64,000 bases of DNA from Chryseobacterium sp. S0630 (GCF_024158915.1 NZ_JAMZGF010000021.1:20124-84123); one strand, 5' to 3'; shown: positions 34,911-44,968, counted from the stretch's first letter. Notes: a model not told the origin generated them from the sequence alone. Made by a program: numbers and translations.

Positions 34911-37900
34911 TTAAAAAGAAACATTAAATCCTACGGTTACCGACTTGGTGATAGGCTGTGCATAAATATTACCATACGTTTCCGGATCGAAATATCCTTT
35001 ATATCCGTTACTGAATACAAACAGGTTACGTCCTTCAACACTCAGTCTCAAACTTGTGATTCCCATCGGGTTTGTAAATTCTTTAGGAAGTGTATACCCC
35101 AAACGGATACTGCTGATTCTGATATAGCTGATCTCTTTCGCCCATACATCCAGTAAACTGTATGCATTGGAACGGTTTCCGGTAAACCATTTATTCGCCA
35201 TCCATCCGTCCGGATTAGCGTCCATATCAGGACTTGTAATTCCCGGAAGCGAACCTCCGGCTTCATAAATATCTCTTGTGTAATTTCTTCCTCTGTCCAG
35301 CTCCATACCGCGGTAAGAAGGTGTTCTCATTACCGTCTGCTTCAGGTTGAATGTTGCAGAGATGGTAAGGTCAAAATTACTTACTTTAAATGTGTTGATA
35401 ATACCTCCGGTAAATTTAGGATCTCTGTCTCCCACATAGGTAAACAGGCTTCTCAGCTCCGCGTTTGAAAGTTTGGTATCTACAAGCTGTCCTGGCAGGA
35501 AATCTGCATATACATCATATAGCTTAAAGAATTCTGCTGCTGAAATCTTCTGATCTCCTTTCCAGAATAATGGGTTCCCCTGTTCATCCATTCCTGCGGT
35601 TTTCAAAGCAAAAACAGCATTTACAGGTAGCCCTTCTCTGGAAGGAAGCAATGCATTATCACGTGGCTGCTCGCTCAATACTCTACTCTTGTTGTGAGCA
35701 AAGTTGATGGTAGTGGTCCATTTGAAATTATCATGATTGATGTTTCTGGTAGATATGGCCAATTCAAACCCTTTATTGGTAAGGCTTCCCCAGTTCATCA
35801 TCGTATATTCGAATCCTGTTTCAAGAGGAGTTTCTTTCATACTGATCATATCTGTACCTTTTCTGCTGTAGACATCAGCGGTAAGGCTGATACGGTTATT
35901 GAACAATCCTAAATCAAGCCCTAAGTTGGTATTGGTTGTTTTTTCCCATCTCAGTTTATCATTTGGAGGGCTGAGAACATTGATAATAGGTTCTTTTCCT
36001 CCCGGAAGAATTGTGGCATCATTATATTCACCGATGAAGAACGGTGAGGTGTTTCTGTCGATATTTCCCTGAAGACCATAAGAAGCTCTCAGTCTCAGGT
36101 TAGATACCGCAGAAATATTCTTCATAAAGTCTTCTTTCGTTACCAGCCAAGATCCTGAAACAGCCCATATCGGAAGGTATTTATATTTCTTATTCACCCC
36201 GAAAAGGTTGGTTCCGTCATATCTCACACTTCCGAAGAATGTATATTTCTGATCGTAAGTATAAGAAGCTGTCGCAAACATAGACGCATAAGCATTCTCT
36301 ATAGGAGCTGCTTCACGGTAGGTTTCATATCTTTTGTCCGCTGCAAAACTTGAATTCGGGAAAACGATTGCTGTGGCTCTTCTTGTTGCAGGATCGTATC
36401 CGAAAGCTCTCGTGATAGTCGTGTTATCTTCTGTTTTACGGATTTCTGTACCTGCCATCAAATCAATTTCATGCTTATTGATCTTTGTGCTGTACGCTGC
36501 CTGCAATTTCCAGTTGTATTGGAAGAAATCATTATCCCAGTTTTGTTTTACCGCACCAGCCGGTAGAAAGTAATTGTATTTACCATCTTTATAGTAACGG
36601 GTATTTTCTCTCATTTTTCTGGTGAAGTAGGTATTCTCTGCTGCAAATTTCTCTGTTTTATTAGCATCATACTGAAGGCCTAACTGAGAGGTAAATCTTA
36701 AACTTTTTGAAGCTTTATATTCTAAATCTAAAATCGCTTTCAGAGAGTTATTTTTCAGTGAATAGTTGGTATTCTCTCTTTCTTCCAGGAAGTTGAAAGG
36801 AATATAACGGTCTTCAAAACCATCCATATCTTTATCATAGTTGTAACTTCCGTCTGCATTAAAAGGTCTCAGATATGGATTGGCATTTCTTGAATAGTTA
36901 ACCGGGTTTATTGAAGCATCAGCATCCGTTACAAAAGAGGTACGTTCACTTTGCGTTCCGAAAATAGAGATTCCTGCATTTAACTTATCGCTTAATTTGT
37001 AGTTGTTTTTTAAAGTCAGGTTATAACGCTTAAAACCTGTCCCGATAGTTGTTCCTTCTTCATCATAGTATCCCAGAGAGAAATAGTAATCTGCGCGGTC
37101 ACTTCCTCCGGAAACACTTAATCCGTATTGTTTGTTGATGGCATTTCTGTATAACAGTTTGCCCCAGTCTGTATTGTTATTTCTTAAACCGTTAATCTGT
37201 TGGCGAGTCAATGAATTCAACGCATCAAAACCTCCGTTTCTGAAAGCATCAAGCTGGCTGTTCTGAGTCAGAATTCTCATTACTTCTCCTTTATCTGCAC
37301 GGTACGTAAGATCTGCACGCTTGGCAAGCATCAATTCCAGATCTACTTTTTCAGAGGCATTTAAAAGGTTTAATTTATCAAAGTCAGGACGTGATGTCAC
37401 AAAAGTATCTGCTGAGAAATTCAGTTTCAGACTTCCTTTCTTTCCTTTTTTAGTGGTGATAGAGATAACTCCATTGGCTGCTCTTGCACCATAAATAGCT
37501 GTTGCTGCAGCATCTTTAAGAATGGTAATATCTTCAATATCGTTAGGGTTCAAACCTGCGATAGAGAAGTTCTGAAGCTGGTCAATATTGTCTTTATCCG
37601 TAAAGTTCGGAACATCATTTCCTTCTAACGGAAGACCGTCAATTACCCATAGCGGATCCTGAGGACCGGAAAGAGAAGCTGTACCTCTGATTCTGATCTT
37701 CGCCGGACTTCCCGGAGCTCCCGTTTCAGGAGTTACTGCCACACCGGCAATCTGCCCTGCCAGCATCTGATCTACACTGGCAACACCAGCCTGGCTGATG
37801 TTGTCCATTTTCACTGTAGAAACCGCTGAGGTCTGTTTACGCTTTTCAATTTTCTGATATCCGGTGATGATGACTTCCTGGATTTTATTTTTATCTGAAA

Positions 37901-38240
37901 CCTCAGAAGTCAGTCTGATGGTATAGTTAGTCTGCCCTTCATTAAGCTGAATGACTCTGGATTCATAACCTGGATAACTTACCAATACGGTTTTTGTATC
38001 GGCTGGGATTTCCAATATAAATTTTCCGTCCTTATCTGTCACTGTACCTACTGATACACTTTCGATAATTCCTTCTAATTCTGTTTTTGTAGAGACCGAC
38101 TGTGTCTCGATTTTTATAGATGCACCGGTAATAATGTGAGACGAATTTGCATCTTCAATTTTCCCGGTGATGGTTTTCTTTTGCTGGGCCATTGCTATAT
38201 TAGCAGCCAAAAGAGGTAAAAGTATTAGAGTTTTTTTCAT
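34911..38240 (-). CDS. SusC/RagA family TonB-linked outer membrane protein
   Basis: 1109 residues. Signal peptide MKKTLILLPLLAANIAMAQ; residues ~22-115 carboxypeptidase-like regulatory domain (KTITGKIEDANSSH, GTVTDKDGKFILEIP, SYPGYESRVIQL); TonB box region near IQEVIITGYQ; plug domain with DQMLAGQIAGVAV, RIRGTASLSGPQDPLWVIDGLPL and ATAIYGARAANGVISITTKKG; then the long beta-barrel ending in aromatic VGFNVSF. It imports a substrate captured by SusD using TonB energy. An oddity is the duplicated-looking insert in the regulatory domain (ELEGIIESVSVGTVTD). It is placed between the metalloprotease (6 bp) and SusD (12 bp). Confidence 0.96.
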   Translation of the reverse strand: MKKTLILLPLLAANIAMAQQKKTITGKIEDANSSHIITGASIKIETQSVSTKTELEGIIESVSVGTVTDKDGKFILEIPADTKTVLVSYPGYESRVIQLNEGQTNYTIRLTSEVSDKNKIQEVIITGYQKIEKRKQTSAVSTVKMDNISQAGVASVDQMLAGQIAGVAVTPETGAPGSPAKIRIRGTASLSGPQDPLWVIDGLPLEGNDVPNFTDKDNIDQLQNFSIAGLNPNDIEDITILKDAAATAIYGARAANGVISITTKKGKKGSLKLNFSADTFVTSRPDFDKLNLLNASEKVDLELMLAKRADLTYRADKGEVMRILTQNSQLDAFRNGGFDALNSLTRQQINGLRNNNTDWGKLLYRNAINKQYGLSVSGGSDRADYYFSLGYYDEEGTTIGTGFKRYNLTLKNNYKLSDKLNAGISIFGTQSERTSFVTDADASINPVNYSRNANPYLRPFNADGSYNYDKDMDGFEDRYIPFNFLEERENTNYSLKNNSLKAILDLEYKASKSLRFTSQLGLQYDANKTEKFAAENTYFTRKMRENTRYYKDGKYNYFLPAGAVKQNWDNDFFQYNWKLQAAYSTKINKHEIDLMAGTEIRKTEDNTTITRAFGYDPATRRATAIVFPNSSFAADKRYETYREAAPIENAYASMFATASYTYDQKYTFFGSVRYDGTNLFGVNKKYKYLPIWAVSGSWLVTKEDFMKNISAVSNLRLRASYGLQGNIDRNTSPFFIGEYNDATILPGGKEPIINVLSPPNDKLRWEKTTNTNLGLDLGLFNNRISLTADVYSRKGTDMISMKETPLETGFEYTMMNWGSLTNKGFELAISTRNINHDNFKWTTTINFAHNKSRVLSEQPRDNALLPSREGLPVNAVFALKTAGMDEQGNPLFWKGDQKISAAEFFKLYDVYADFLPGQLVDTKLSNAELRSLFTYVGDRDPKFTGGIINTFKVSNFDLTISATFNLKQTVMRTPSYRGMELDRGRNYTRDIYEAGGSLPGITSPDMDANPDGWMANKWFTGNRSNAYSLLDVWAKEISYIRISSIRLGYTLPKEFTNPMGITSLRLSVEGRNLFVFSNGYKGYFDPETYGNIYAQPITKSVTVGFNVSF

Positions 38241-38246
38241 TGCCGT

Positions 38247-40820
38247 TTATTTGTTTAAAGCCTCTTGTATACGAATGATTAAATCTGTGTAATGTGCTCT
38301 GGAAGCATCATCACCTCTGTACCTTGTTCTGTTCAGTAAGTCCAGAACTTTCTGAAGTTCTGCTCTCTTGTAAGTCGTCACTTCAGATACTCTTTTCATG
38401 GATGAATAATTGATATTCCTCAAACCGTGATCCTCTTCATGGAAATTACAGATGGTCGGCATATTCAAAGTATCATCTACTTTCAATCCTTTTACCGCTG
38501 TTTTCTCAAATAATTTGTTCACCGAAACGATCAGGGCATCCACATAATTTTTCTGTGTCATTTTCTCAAGCATCGTAAGGCTTCCTTTTTTATTGAAAAT
38601 GGCAGTTCTTACCTGATCAAATAAATTCTCAACCGTATAGATTTCTTCTTTAGAGCCGGACATCTCATGTTTCAGCTCATTTTCAAGTAACCTCAACAGC
38701 CTGTCATCCATAAACAAGGAGTAGATATTCGCATACTGCATTCCTCTTGCCAGGGTATAAGGCGTCTGCTCGAATGGTCCCATTGGTGAATCTTTAACCG
38801 GATATGTTTTTTCTGTAATCGGATTAAAGAATAACCACTCCGGAAGATTAATCGCATTTTTAACAAGATAATCAACCGCTCTTCTCTGAATTTCTGCAGG
38901 TACAGCTTCGTAAGCTTTCTTTTTGTTACCAAAAACAGTATTGTTAAGGTAAATTCCTCCTACATTCGCCATCACATGACCTGTATACAAATCCCACTGT
39001 CCGATCACTCCCAGATACAGTTTTCCGGCATCTGTGTATTCTTTACCATCTTCATACGTCCATTTCAAGAGGTTGTTAATCACCACTTTCAGGTTTTTGA
39101 TTCCATATTCGCTGGCTTTCATCGCATCATCACCTAAATCTTCAGACTGCGAACGCGGATCAATGGTTTCCAGATAGCTCTGCTGCTCTCCATAGAAATA
39201 CATCGGGTCATCCTCGTGTTTTTCAATTAGGTTTTTCAGCGCTTTTTTCTCTACGAATTCATCCGGATACCAACGGTAACCCCACTCTATGGCATATTTA
39301 TCATAAAGACCAATTTTCGGAGTGATTGCTGTAACGCCATCTTCCGGCTGAGCTACGTAATTGTAACGTGCATAATCCATAATGGAAGGTGCCGTACCGC
39401 CCATTTTGTCTGTAAATTCTTTGGAACGAAGCGACTCTACCGGGAATGCAAAAGATGCTCCCATATTGTGCTTCAGTCCGAAAGTGTGTCCTACTTCATG
39501 AGATGAAACAAAACGGATGGCTTCACCCATATGTTCATCACTGAATTTATTTCCTCTTGCTTTTGGATCAATAGGCCCTGTCTGAATTCTCATCCAGTCA
39601 TGAAGAGAAGTCATTACATTATGCCACCAGATGATATCTGCCTCAATAATTTCCCCGCTTCTCGGATCTACTACTGATGGTCCCATTGCATTTGACTTTG
39701 GCGAAGCGGCGTAAGTAATTACAGAATATCTTACATCATCAATATCAAAATCTTCATCTTTCTCATCCGGCATTTTCGCAACCACTGCATTTTTGAATCC
39801 TGCCTGCTCAAACGCCGCCTGCCAGTCATGTACTCCGGCAATGATTTTCTCACGCCATTGTTTTGGAGTTGCCGGATCGATATAATAAACGATCGGTTTC
39901 TTAGGCTCTACCAGCTCTCCTCTTAAATATTTTTCTTTATCTTCATCTTTAGGTTCAAGATTCCATTTGGTAATGAAAAATTTTTCATCCATTTTTTGCT
40001 GGTTGTCATTGAACGACCAGTGTTTTTCGGAGAAAAATCCTACTCTTGAATCCGCAACTCTTGGTTTCATCGGTATTTTAGAAAGCAGAACCAGATTGGT
40101 TGTAACACCTAAAGTTACCGGAAGATCTACGCCCCCTTCATTGACAGAAGTAGACAATTGAGATTTCACCACAAGGTTCTTAGGAAATGTTTTCACTCCT
40201 TCTATATAAGAAAGACTTGATTTCACAGATCCTCCTAATCCTACATTGGCCAAAACATCATTAAAGCTCTTTTGATTTCCATCAAAAACTTTGTTCACTT
40301 TAATGGCTACTGCTGTAGAATCATTGTTTTGCGCCTCAATATCAAAAACCTCAATGACAGATTCTGAAAAGTTATCCTTCACCGATTTTGTAATGGCATC
40401 ATTTTTTGGAGATGACACTTTAGGCACCACCGTTTTTACCCATACTTTTTTAGCTACAGGATCACGGTGAAAAGAGATGACTTTATTTTCATAATTCATT
40501 CCTTTGTTTAAACCTGCTTCATTAACCTGCATAGGTACCTGAGAAAGTTTGTTTACCACCAAAAACTGACGTCCCATCAAACTGTCAGGAATTTCAAAAT
40601 AAATATCCGTCTTTACCTGAATGGTATTAAAGAGTCCTTTTTTATAGGTTCCTTTTTTGATCAGGTCTTCAATTTTTTTGGTTTTCTTTGAGGAAGAGGT
40701 CTCTGTCTTATCCGTTTTTTCTTTGTTGACCTTTACCGTATCTTTATCTTTTTTCTGTGCGAGTGCCATTGGTGAGGCCATAGCAAGACCGAGATACAGT
40801 GCGAGCCTGTAATTCTTCAT
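38247..40820 (-). CDS. Zinc-dependent metalloprotease, DUF5117/DUF5118 type, metzincin-like
   Basis: 857 residues from ATG 40820, which gives a clean signal peptide (MKNYRLALYLGLAMASPMALA); an ATG six codons upstream at 40838 is possible. Zinc motif HEVGHTFGLKH (first His at residue 441) is a full HExxHxxGxxH metzincin site. The N-terminal part has GLFNTIQVKTDIYFEIPDSLMGRQF, the DUF5118/5117 pattern, and a YYIDPATPKQWREKIIAGVHDWQAAFEQAGF segment before the catalytic domain. Exported, so periplasmic or surface. It leads the SusC/SusD genes in one operon, so it probably trims proteins into peptides for import. Promoter element at 40870-40877. Confidence 0.92.
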   Translation of the reverse strand: MKNYRLALYLGLAMASPMALAQKKDKDTVKVNKEKTDKTETSSSKKTKKIEDLIKKGTYKKGLFNTIQVKTDIYFEIPDSLMGRQFLVVNKLSQVPMQVNEAGLNKGMNYENKVISFHRDPVAKKVWVKTVVPKVSSPKNDAITKSVKDNFSESVIEVFDIEAQNNDSTAVAIKVNKVFDGNQKSFNDVLANVGLGGSVKSSLSYIEGVKTFPKNLVVKSQLSTSVNEGGVDLPVTLGVTTNLVLLSKIPMKPRVADSRVGFFSEKHWSFNDNQQKMDEKFFITKWNLEPKDEDKEKYLRGELVEPKKPIVYYIDPATPKQWREKIIAGVHDWQAAFEQAGFKNAVVAKMPDEKDEDFDIDDVRYSVITYAASPKSNAMGPSVVDPRSGEIIEADIIWWHNVMTSLHDWMRIQTGPIDPKARGNKFSDEHMGEAIRFVSSHEVGHTFGLKHNMGASFAFPVESLRSKEFTDKMGGTAPSIMDYARYNYVAQPEDGVTAITPKIGLYDKYAIEWGYRWYPDEFVEKKALKNLIEKHEDDPMYFYGEQQSYLETIDPRSQSEDLGDDAMKASEYGIKNLKVVINNLLKWTYEDGKEYTDAGKLYLGVIGQWDLYTGHVMANVGGIYLNNTVFGNKKKAYEAVPAEIQRRAVDYLVKNAINLPEWLFFNPITEKTYPVKDSPMGPFEQTPYTLARGMQYANIYSLFMDDRLLRLLENELKHEMSGSKEEIYTVENLFDQVRTAIFNKKGSLTMLEKMTQKNYVDALIVSVNKLFEKTAVKGLKVDDTLNMPTICNFHEEDHGLRNINYSSMKRVSEVTTYKRAELQKVLDLLNRTRYRGDDASRAHYTDLIIRIQEALNK

Positions 40821-40869
40821 TAAAATAGTCCGATTCATTCCAAATAGTAAATATCTTAGTTTCAGTAAG

Positions 40870-40877
40870 CAAAGCTA
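40870..40877 (-). promoter_or_regulatory. -7 element TAGCTTTG for the protease-SusCD operon
   Basis: Exact TAnnTTTG match on the minus strand, 50 bases before ATG 40820. No TTG box at canonical spacing, which would fit an activator-dependent promoter. Confidence 0.5.
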
Positions 40878-40949
40878 TAAGTATCGTGAATCATATATAT
40901 AATATTAGGGAGTGAATGGTGCTAATTCGGGAGTGAATGGATTTTATTT

Positions 40950-42533
40950 TTACTCCATTAAAGGCAAAAAACATACGAAATATTCACCATCTACAGAAAT
41001 ATTAAGAAGATTATTCTTAAAATATCCATAAATTTGGTTCAAATAATCAATTCCGAATTTCTCTCCCTGCACTGTTTCTGCTTTAGGCTGCCATGTATTC
41101 TTTACCGTGATCCCATCCTTGTCAACGGTAATGATGATTTCCAGAGGCTGATCTATGGTTGCAATATTGTGTTTGGTCGCATTTTCCGTGACAATCTGAA
41201 GAGATAAATAGGGAATTCTTTTTTCCAGACTTTCCGGAGCATTAATAATCAATTCAAACTTCAATTCTTCATCAAACCTGCTTTTCAAAAGTTCCATGTA
41301 TTGCTGTATAAATTTGATTTCCTGCGAAATCGGAACAATATTATCTTTCGGAGGCACTATAAGATACCTGTAAATTTTAGAGAGATTCATGGTAAACTTC
41401 TGAGCATTTTCTTTATTAATCCCGATCAGCATATAAAGGGAATTCAGAGAATTGAAAAGGAAGTGCGGATTGATATTATTTTTAAGCTGCTGAAGCTGAT
41501 TGATTACTTCGGCTTTATGCATCTTTTCGTTCTCTATCAACAATAAATTCTTCTCAGACTGGATTTTCTCTTTCTCCTGATAGGCCAGGCTGGTTGCTCT
41601 TTGAAACAATATAAAGACCGTTACAATAAGAAACAATGCTGCCAGAAAAATATAAACGGTATAGGTTTTTATCTTGCTGATATTTTCATCAATAATAAAA
41701 TTCACGTGATTCACTACCGTGTATCCTTCAAAATTATCCGTTTTCAATGGTTTTATGAAGCGGGTTACTTCCACTCCCAGATATTCTGAGACCGCTGTTC
41801 CTTTAGTATATCCTGCTTCAGTTTTGCTCGTGAGGGTATCATTAGCTTTAATATCCGTAAAGTCAAAAATATTCTTTCCGATGTATTTTTTTTCAGGATG
41901 GGTAATACAGATTCCTTCTTTTGTAAAAACATAGGCGTAAGTATTGGAGCTTTTATCTACGTTAATAAAATATTGATGAAGATCATCCAGACTCACGGTA
42001 GAACCATAATACAATTTGTTTTTATCAGGCAGCATCAAAGAATCATAGCTTACCCAGTACATGCTGTCCTTTTTGGTAAGCAAAAGGTCTTTGAAATGTC
42101 CCGGACCATTGTTTTTTATCACAATAGAATTGTCTTTATGATCTGTATTCTTGAAAATATCAGATAAGGGATTATTGCTCTCAGACTTTCCTGAATTAAT
42201 GTTTTCATAATAATACCAGCTGTAAGGGAGCAGATTTCTTTTTTTGTTTAAATCATTTAAAACCAAAGAATAATCTTTATAATTCTTCAGACCGTCTTTC
42301 TGGATCAGGGCACGAAGCAGATATTGATAATCTTCAATATTTCTGAATTCATGTTCTATAGACTCATATTTTCGGAAGAATGTTTTCTTTGCAAAATCAT
42401 CGGTATTTTTCCGGCTGTCTTCAGTGATCAGAAGACTTAGAACAGCAAATGCTGCCACAGCAATCAGGCAGGCAGACAAAGCAGTAATATAAATGGACTT
42501 TTTGGATAAAGCGTGCTTAAAATTAATAATCAA
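40950..42533 (-). CDS. LytS-type sensor histidine kinase with extracytoplasmic Cache-like sensor
   Basis: 527 residues. Transmembrane segment ~15-37, then an extracytoplasmic Cache-like domain (~40-285; DYQYLLRALIQKDGL, YVFTKEGICITHPEKKYIGKNIFDF), second transmembrane segment ~290-312, then a His_kinase (LytS/YehU) domain with phosphoacceptor His in NINPHFLFNSLNSLY. The ATPase part is degenerate but keeps the N-box (SLQIVTENATKHNI) and a short G-box (GEKFGIDYL). Such kinases pair with LytTR regulators, and the one at 32738-33499 lies across the SusCD operon. I infer that the pair senses a substrate or its product and controls uptake genes between them. Confidence 0.9.
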   Translation of the reverse strand: MIINFKHALSKKSIYITALSACLIAVAAFAVLSLLITEDSRKNTDDFAKKTFFRKYESIEHEFRNIEDYQYLLRALIQKDGLKNYKDYSLVLNDLNKKRNLLPYSWYYYENINSGKSESNNPLSDIFKNTDHKDNSIVIKNNGPGHFKDLLLTKKDSMYWVSYDSLMLPDKNKLYYGSTVSLDDLHQYFINVDKSSNTYAYVFTKEGICITHPEKKYIGKNIFDFTDIKANDTLTSKTEAGYTKGTAVSEYLGVEVTRFIKPLKTDNFEGYTVVNHVNFIIDENISKIKTYTVYIFLAALFLIVTVFILFQRATSLAYQEKEKIQSEKNLLLIENEKMHKAEVINQLQQLKNNINPHFLFNSLNSLYMLIGINKENAQKFTMNLSKIYRYLIVPPKDNIVPISQEIKFIQQYMELLKSRFDEELKFELIINAPESLEKRIPYLSLQIVTENATKHNIATIDQPLEIIITVDKDGITVKNTWQPKAETVQGEKFGIDYLNQIYGYFKNNLLNISVDGEYFVCFLPLME

Positions 42534-42577
42534 ATTCTCTAAATTGTAAGTTCCTCAACATATAAATTATTCGTTTG

Positions 42578-42585
42578 CAAAGATA
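42578..42585 (-). promoter_or_regulatory. -7 element TATCTTTG for the sensor kinase gene
   Basis: Exact TAnnTTTG on the minus strand, 44 bases before the kinase ATG. No -33 TTG at normal spacing. Confidence 0.5.
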
Positions 42586-42700
42586 TAACAAAGATTCCAG
42601 GACTGTAAAGTGAATTATTTTTATCTTTTAAACCGCCAGTGGGCCGCTTATTTTTTTAACAAAAACATGTCTTTTAAGCTATTTATTTCAAAAATATAAA

Positions 42701-42725
42701 AAAACTACCAAAATGATGGTAGTTT
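42701..42725 (-). terminator. Terminator of the esterase-isochorismatase operon
   Basis: AAACTACCA and TGGTAGTTT arms (42725-42717 and 42710-42702) are perfect inverses, followed by a T-run on the minus strand. Confidence 0.85.
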
Positions 42726-42753
42726 CAATGTATTCGGATTCTAATTTTTCTTC

Positions 42754-43320
42754 CTATAGCTTTCTTAATAATTCTTCGGTATTAAGGATGGTGGCAAATT
42801 CTTCACTCAGATTGGCTAACGCCATGAGATGAACCAGTTCTGCTTCATATTTTTCTCCATGTATCCCTACTCTGTCAAAAGCCGCCGTAGCATCAGAAAT
42901 CACATAGGTTTCATATCCAAAATTTCCTGCCATTCTTGCTGTAGTGGAAACACAATGATTGGTCGTAATTCCCAGAATCACCACAGTATCTGTTTTCTGA
43001 AGATCTAATTTTTCTTTCAGATCTGTCCCTATGAAAGCGCTGTTTACATTTTTTGTAATAATACATTCATCATTTTGGGGTAAAACATGATCATTAAATC
43101 CAAATCCAGGATCAGATTCATGCAGTTTCGATGTAAGATTGGTTGAGCTGTGCCTGATGTGAAACACCGGCAAACTCAGGTTCCGCCATGTTTCCAGTAT
43201 TTTCCCGCTTAATTTTTCTGCTTCTTTGTTATTTCTGTTTCCTCCCCAATAGTTTTCATCAAGAAATCCTTTTTGAATATCAATAAGAAGCAGTGCTGTT
43301 TTTTTATCCCGTAATTTCAT
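42754..43320 (-). CDS. Isochorismatase-family cysteine hydrolase
   Basis: 188 residues, cytoplasmic. The catalytic triad of the family is visible: Asp14 in LLLIDIQKGF, Lys90 in IITKNVNSAF, Cys123 in TTNHCVSTTAR, preceded by the non-proline cis-peptide-like GITTNHC. Family members hydrolyse amides, nicotinamide or isochorismate; the exact substrate is not readable. It starts 18 bp after the esterase stop, so the two form an operon. Divergent from an HxlR regulator, suggesting a stress- or compound-induced detoxification unit. A terminator follows. Confidence 0.9.
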   Translation of the reverse strand: MKLRDKKTALLLIDIQKGFLDENYWGGNRNNKEAEKLSGKILETWRNLSLPVFHIRHSSTNLTSKLHESDPGFGFNDHVLPQNDECIITKNVNSAFIGTDLKEKLDLQKTDTVVILGITTNHCVSTTARMAGNFGYETYVISDATAAFDRVGIHGEKYEAELVHLMALANLSEEFATILNTEELLRKL

Positions 43321-43338
43321 CTGTTTTTATTTTATACA

Positions 43339-44283
43339 TCATTGGAAAAGTCTGCTCATAAGAAACTTATTATATTCATCTTTCATAGGAGAATCAAAGA
43401 GATCAAATACATGCAGCGCACCGGGAATTACCCATAATTCTGTTTTCACTCCTGCTTTATATAAGAGCTGAGCATATTCTACATCTTCATCTCTTAAAGG
43501 ATCCAACTCACAGGCAACAATGGTAGTTTGTGGCAACCCGGAAAAATTATGATAAGACGTAAGATCCGAATATTGAATGCTTTTATCTTTATTTTCTTCG
43601 CCCAGAAAATGCAGCCACGCTGTCTTTGCGTAATTTTTATTCCATAGTGGAATATCTGTAAACTCTTCCATTGAAGGAGTATTCAGTCTGTTGTGAATGA
43701 CAGGATATAGTAAAAACTGATGTTTTATATTTTTAATAGTATGGTCTGCTGCCATTTGAGTTACTGCCGCTGCCAGATGCCCACCTGCACTTGCCCCGAA
43801 AACGGTGATATGATCAGAATTAATCCCCAGCTCAGAAACACCATGTCTTATGATCCATTGTAAAGCATCAAAACCATCTAAAACAGGAATGGGAAACCGG
43901 TATTGAGGAGCCAGCCTGTAATCAACAGAAATAATAGTTGCCTTAAGTGTATCTGCAATTTCAAACATATGGTCATCTACCTGCTCCGGCAATCCGAAAA
44001 CATATCCTCCTCCATGAAAGTAAAGAAGAACCTTGTCACGGTTAAAATCTTCAGGCTGGTATACGTGAAGTCTGATCTCATATCCATCTTCCGAACTCGG
44101 TATAAAGATATCTTGCACAGCAATATGAGGCGGTTTTTTAAAAGGATGTGCTTTCGTAAATTCTTTTCTTTCCTGCTGAATAATTTCCGGGCTATTCAAA
44201 AATAAAATTTCATCAATTTCCAACGAATAAGGAACATTTTCAATGTTATTTTTCAGATCAATGTTAATTCTATTAAAATTCAT
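43339..44283 (-). CDS. Alpha/beta hydrolase, HSL-type esterase
   Basis: 314 residues. Hormone-sensitive-lipase family: oxyanion HGGG at residues 90-93 in LLYFHGGGYVFG, nucleophile Ser165 in VFGASAGGHLAAAV, acid Asp261 in CELDPLRDE, and His291 in GALHVFDLF. No signal peptide. It should hydrolyse short-chain esters. It is the first gene of a two-gene operon with the isochorismatase-like hydrolase, divergent from the HxlR regulator at 44426, which probably controls it. Confidence 0.92.
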   Translation of the reverse strand: MNFNRINIDLKNNIENVPYSLEIDEILFLNSPEIIQQERKEFTKAHPFKKPPHIAVQDIFIPSSEDGYEIRLHVYQPEDFNRDKVLLYFHGGGYVFGLPEQVDDHMFEIADTLKATIISVDYRLAPQYRFPIPVLDGFDALQWIIRHGVSELGINSDHITVFGASAGGHLAAAVTQMAADHTIKNIKHQFLLYPVIHNRLNTPSMEEFTDIPLWNKNYAKTAWLHFLGEENKDKSIQYSDLTSYHNFSGLPQTTIVACELDPLRDEDVEYAQLLYKAGVKTELWVIPGALHVFDLFDSPMKDEYNKFLMSRLFQ

Positions 44284-44354
44284 AATATCTCAAATATTTT
44301 ATACTAAACAAGTCATAAAACCATTTTTCAACAGAATATTCCCTGTTTTTATTT

Positions 44355-44364
44355 GTAAATTTAC
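44355..44364. promoter_or_regulatory. Candidate HxlR operator, GTAAATTTAC palindrome
   Basis: A perfect 10-bp palindrome in the 142-bp gap between the divergent esterase and hxlR-type genes. HxlR dimers bind short palindromes of this kind; the link is positional. Confidence 0.4.
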
Positions 44365-44425
44365 CTATCAACATTATGCTTTCCAAGTGTACAAATGATT
44401 GTCTGGAACGAACAAAAATGTAAGT

Positions 44426-44785
44426 ATGAGTATTAAAGAATCATCCACCAATAATGAAAATAAGAAAACACTGGAGTACAGCTGTTCTGAAATATATGCT
44501 GTGAATCTGATCAGTGGCCGCTGGATACTTTCCATCTGTTATCATCTTAAACATGGAAAAATGAGATTTTTTGAACTGAAAGATAAGATCCACAATATTT
44601 CTGAAAGAATGCTTACCCTTCAGCTAAAAAAAATGGAACAGGAGGAACTAATCATTAAAAGAGTATATGCAGAAGTTCCCGTAAAAGTAGAATATGAGCT
44701 TACAGAAATTGGTAAAAAACTGATTCCTGTTCTGAATCAGCTTGAAGTATGGGGTAACGAGCATAAAAAAGTGAAGAAAAAATAA
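44426..44785 (+). CDS. HxlR family transcriptional regulator
   Basis: 119 residues from ATG 44426; the TTG at 44399 nine codons earlier is less likely. Winged helix-turn-helix of the MarR/HxlR fold: LISGRWILSICYHLKHGKMRFFELKDKI, ISERMLTLQLKKMEQEELIIKRVY, and the wing VPVKVEYELTEIGKKLIPVL. CSEIYAV near the N-terminus carries the Cys found in redox- or aldehyde-sensing HxlR members. It is divergent from the esterase-isochorismatase pair with a palindromic candidate operator between them. Confidence 0.92.
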   Translation: MSIKESSTNNENKKTLEYSCSEIYAVNLISGRWILSICYHLKHGKMRFFELKDKIHNISERMLTLQLKKMEQEELIIKRVYAEVPVKVEYELTEIGKKLIPVLNQLEVWGNEHKKVKKK

Positions 44786-44968
44786 GCTAAATTCTCACTA
44801 CTTTTTTTAAAGAAAAAGTCTAAAGAACAACTCTTATTTTATACACAAACCGAAAGACAAAAAAGCAGGAATAAGTCTTAAAGTTAGTTAATATCGTTGT
44901 TCAGACCACAGATTCAGCACGCTATATTTTGAAAATTAATTATCTTCGCCTACAAATCTTATTTGAAA

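Noticed and set aside
44786..44968. TATATTTTG as promoter of the thioredoxin-like gene
   Set aside because: The spacer has three bases instead of two, so it does not fit TAnnTTTG; a TTG lies 23 bases upstream but the evidence is too weak.
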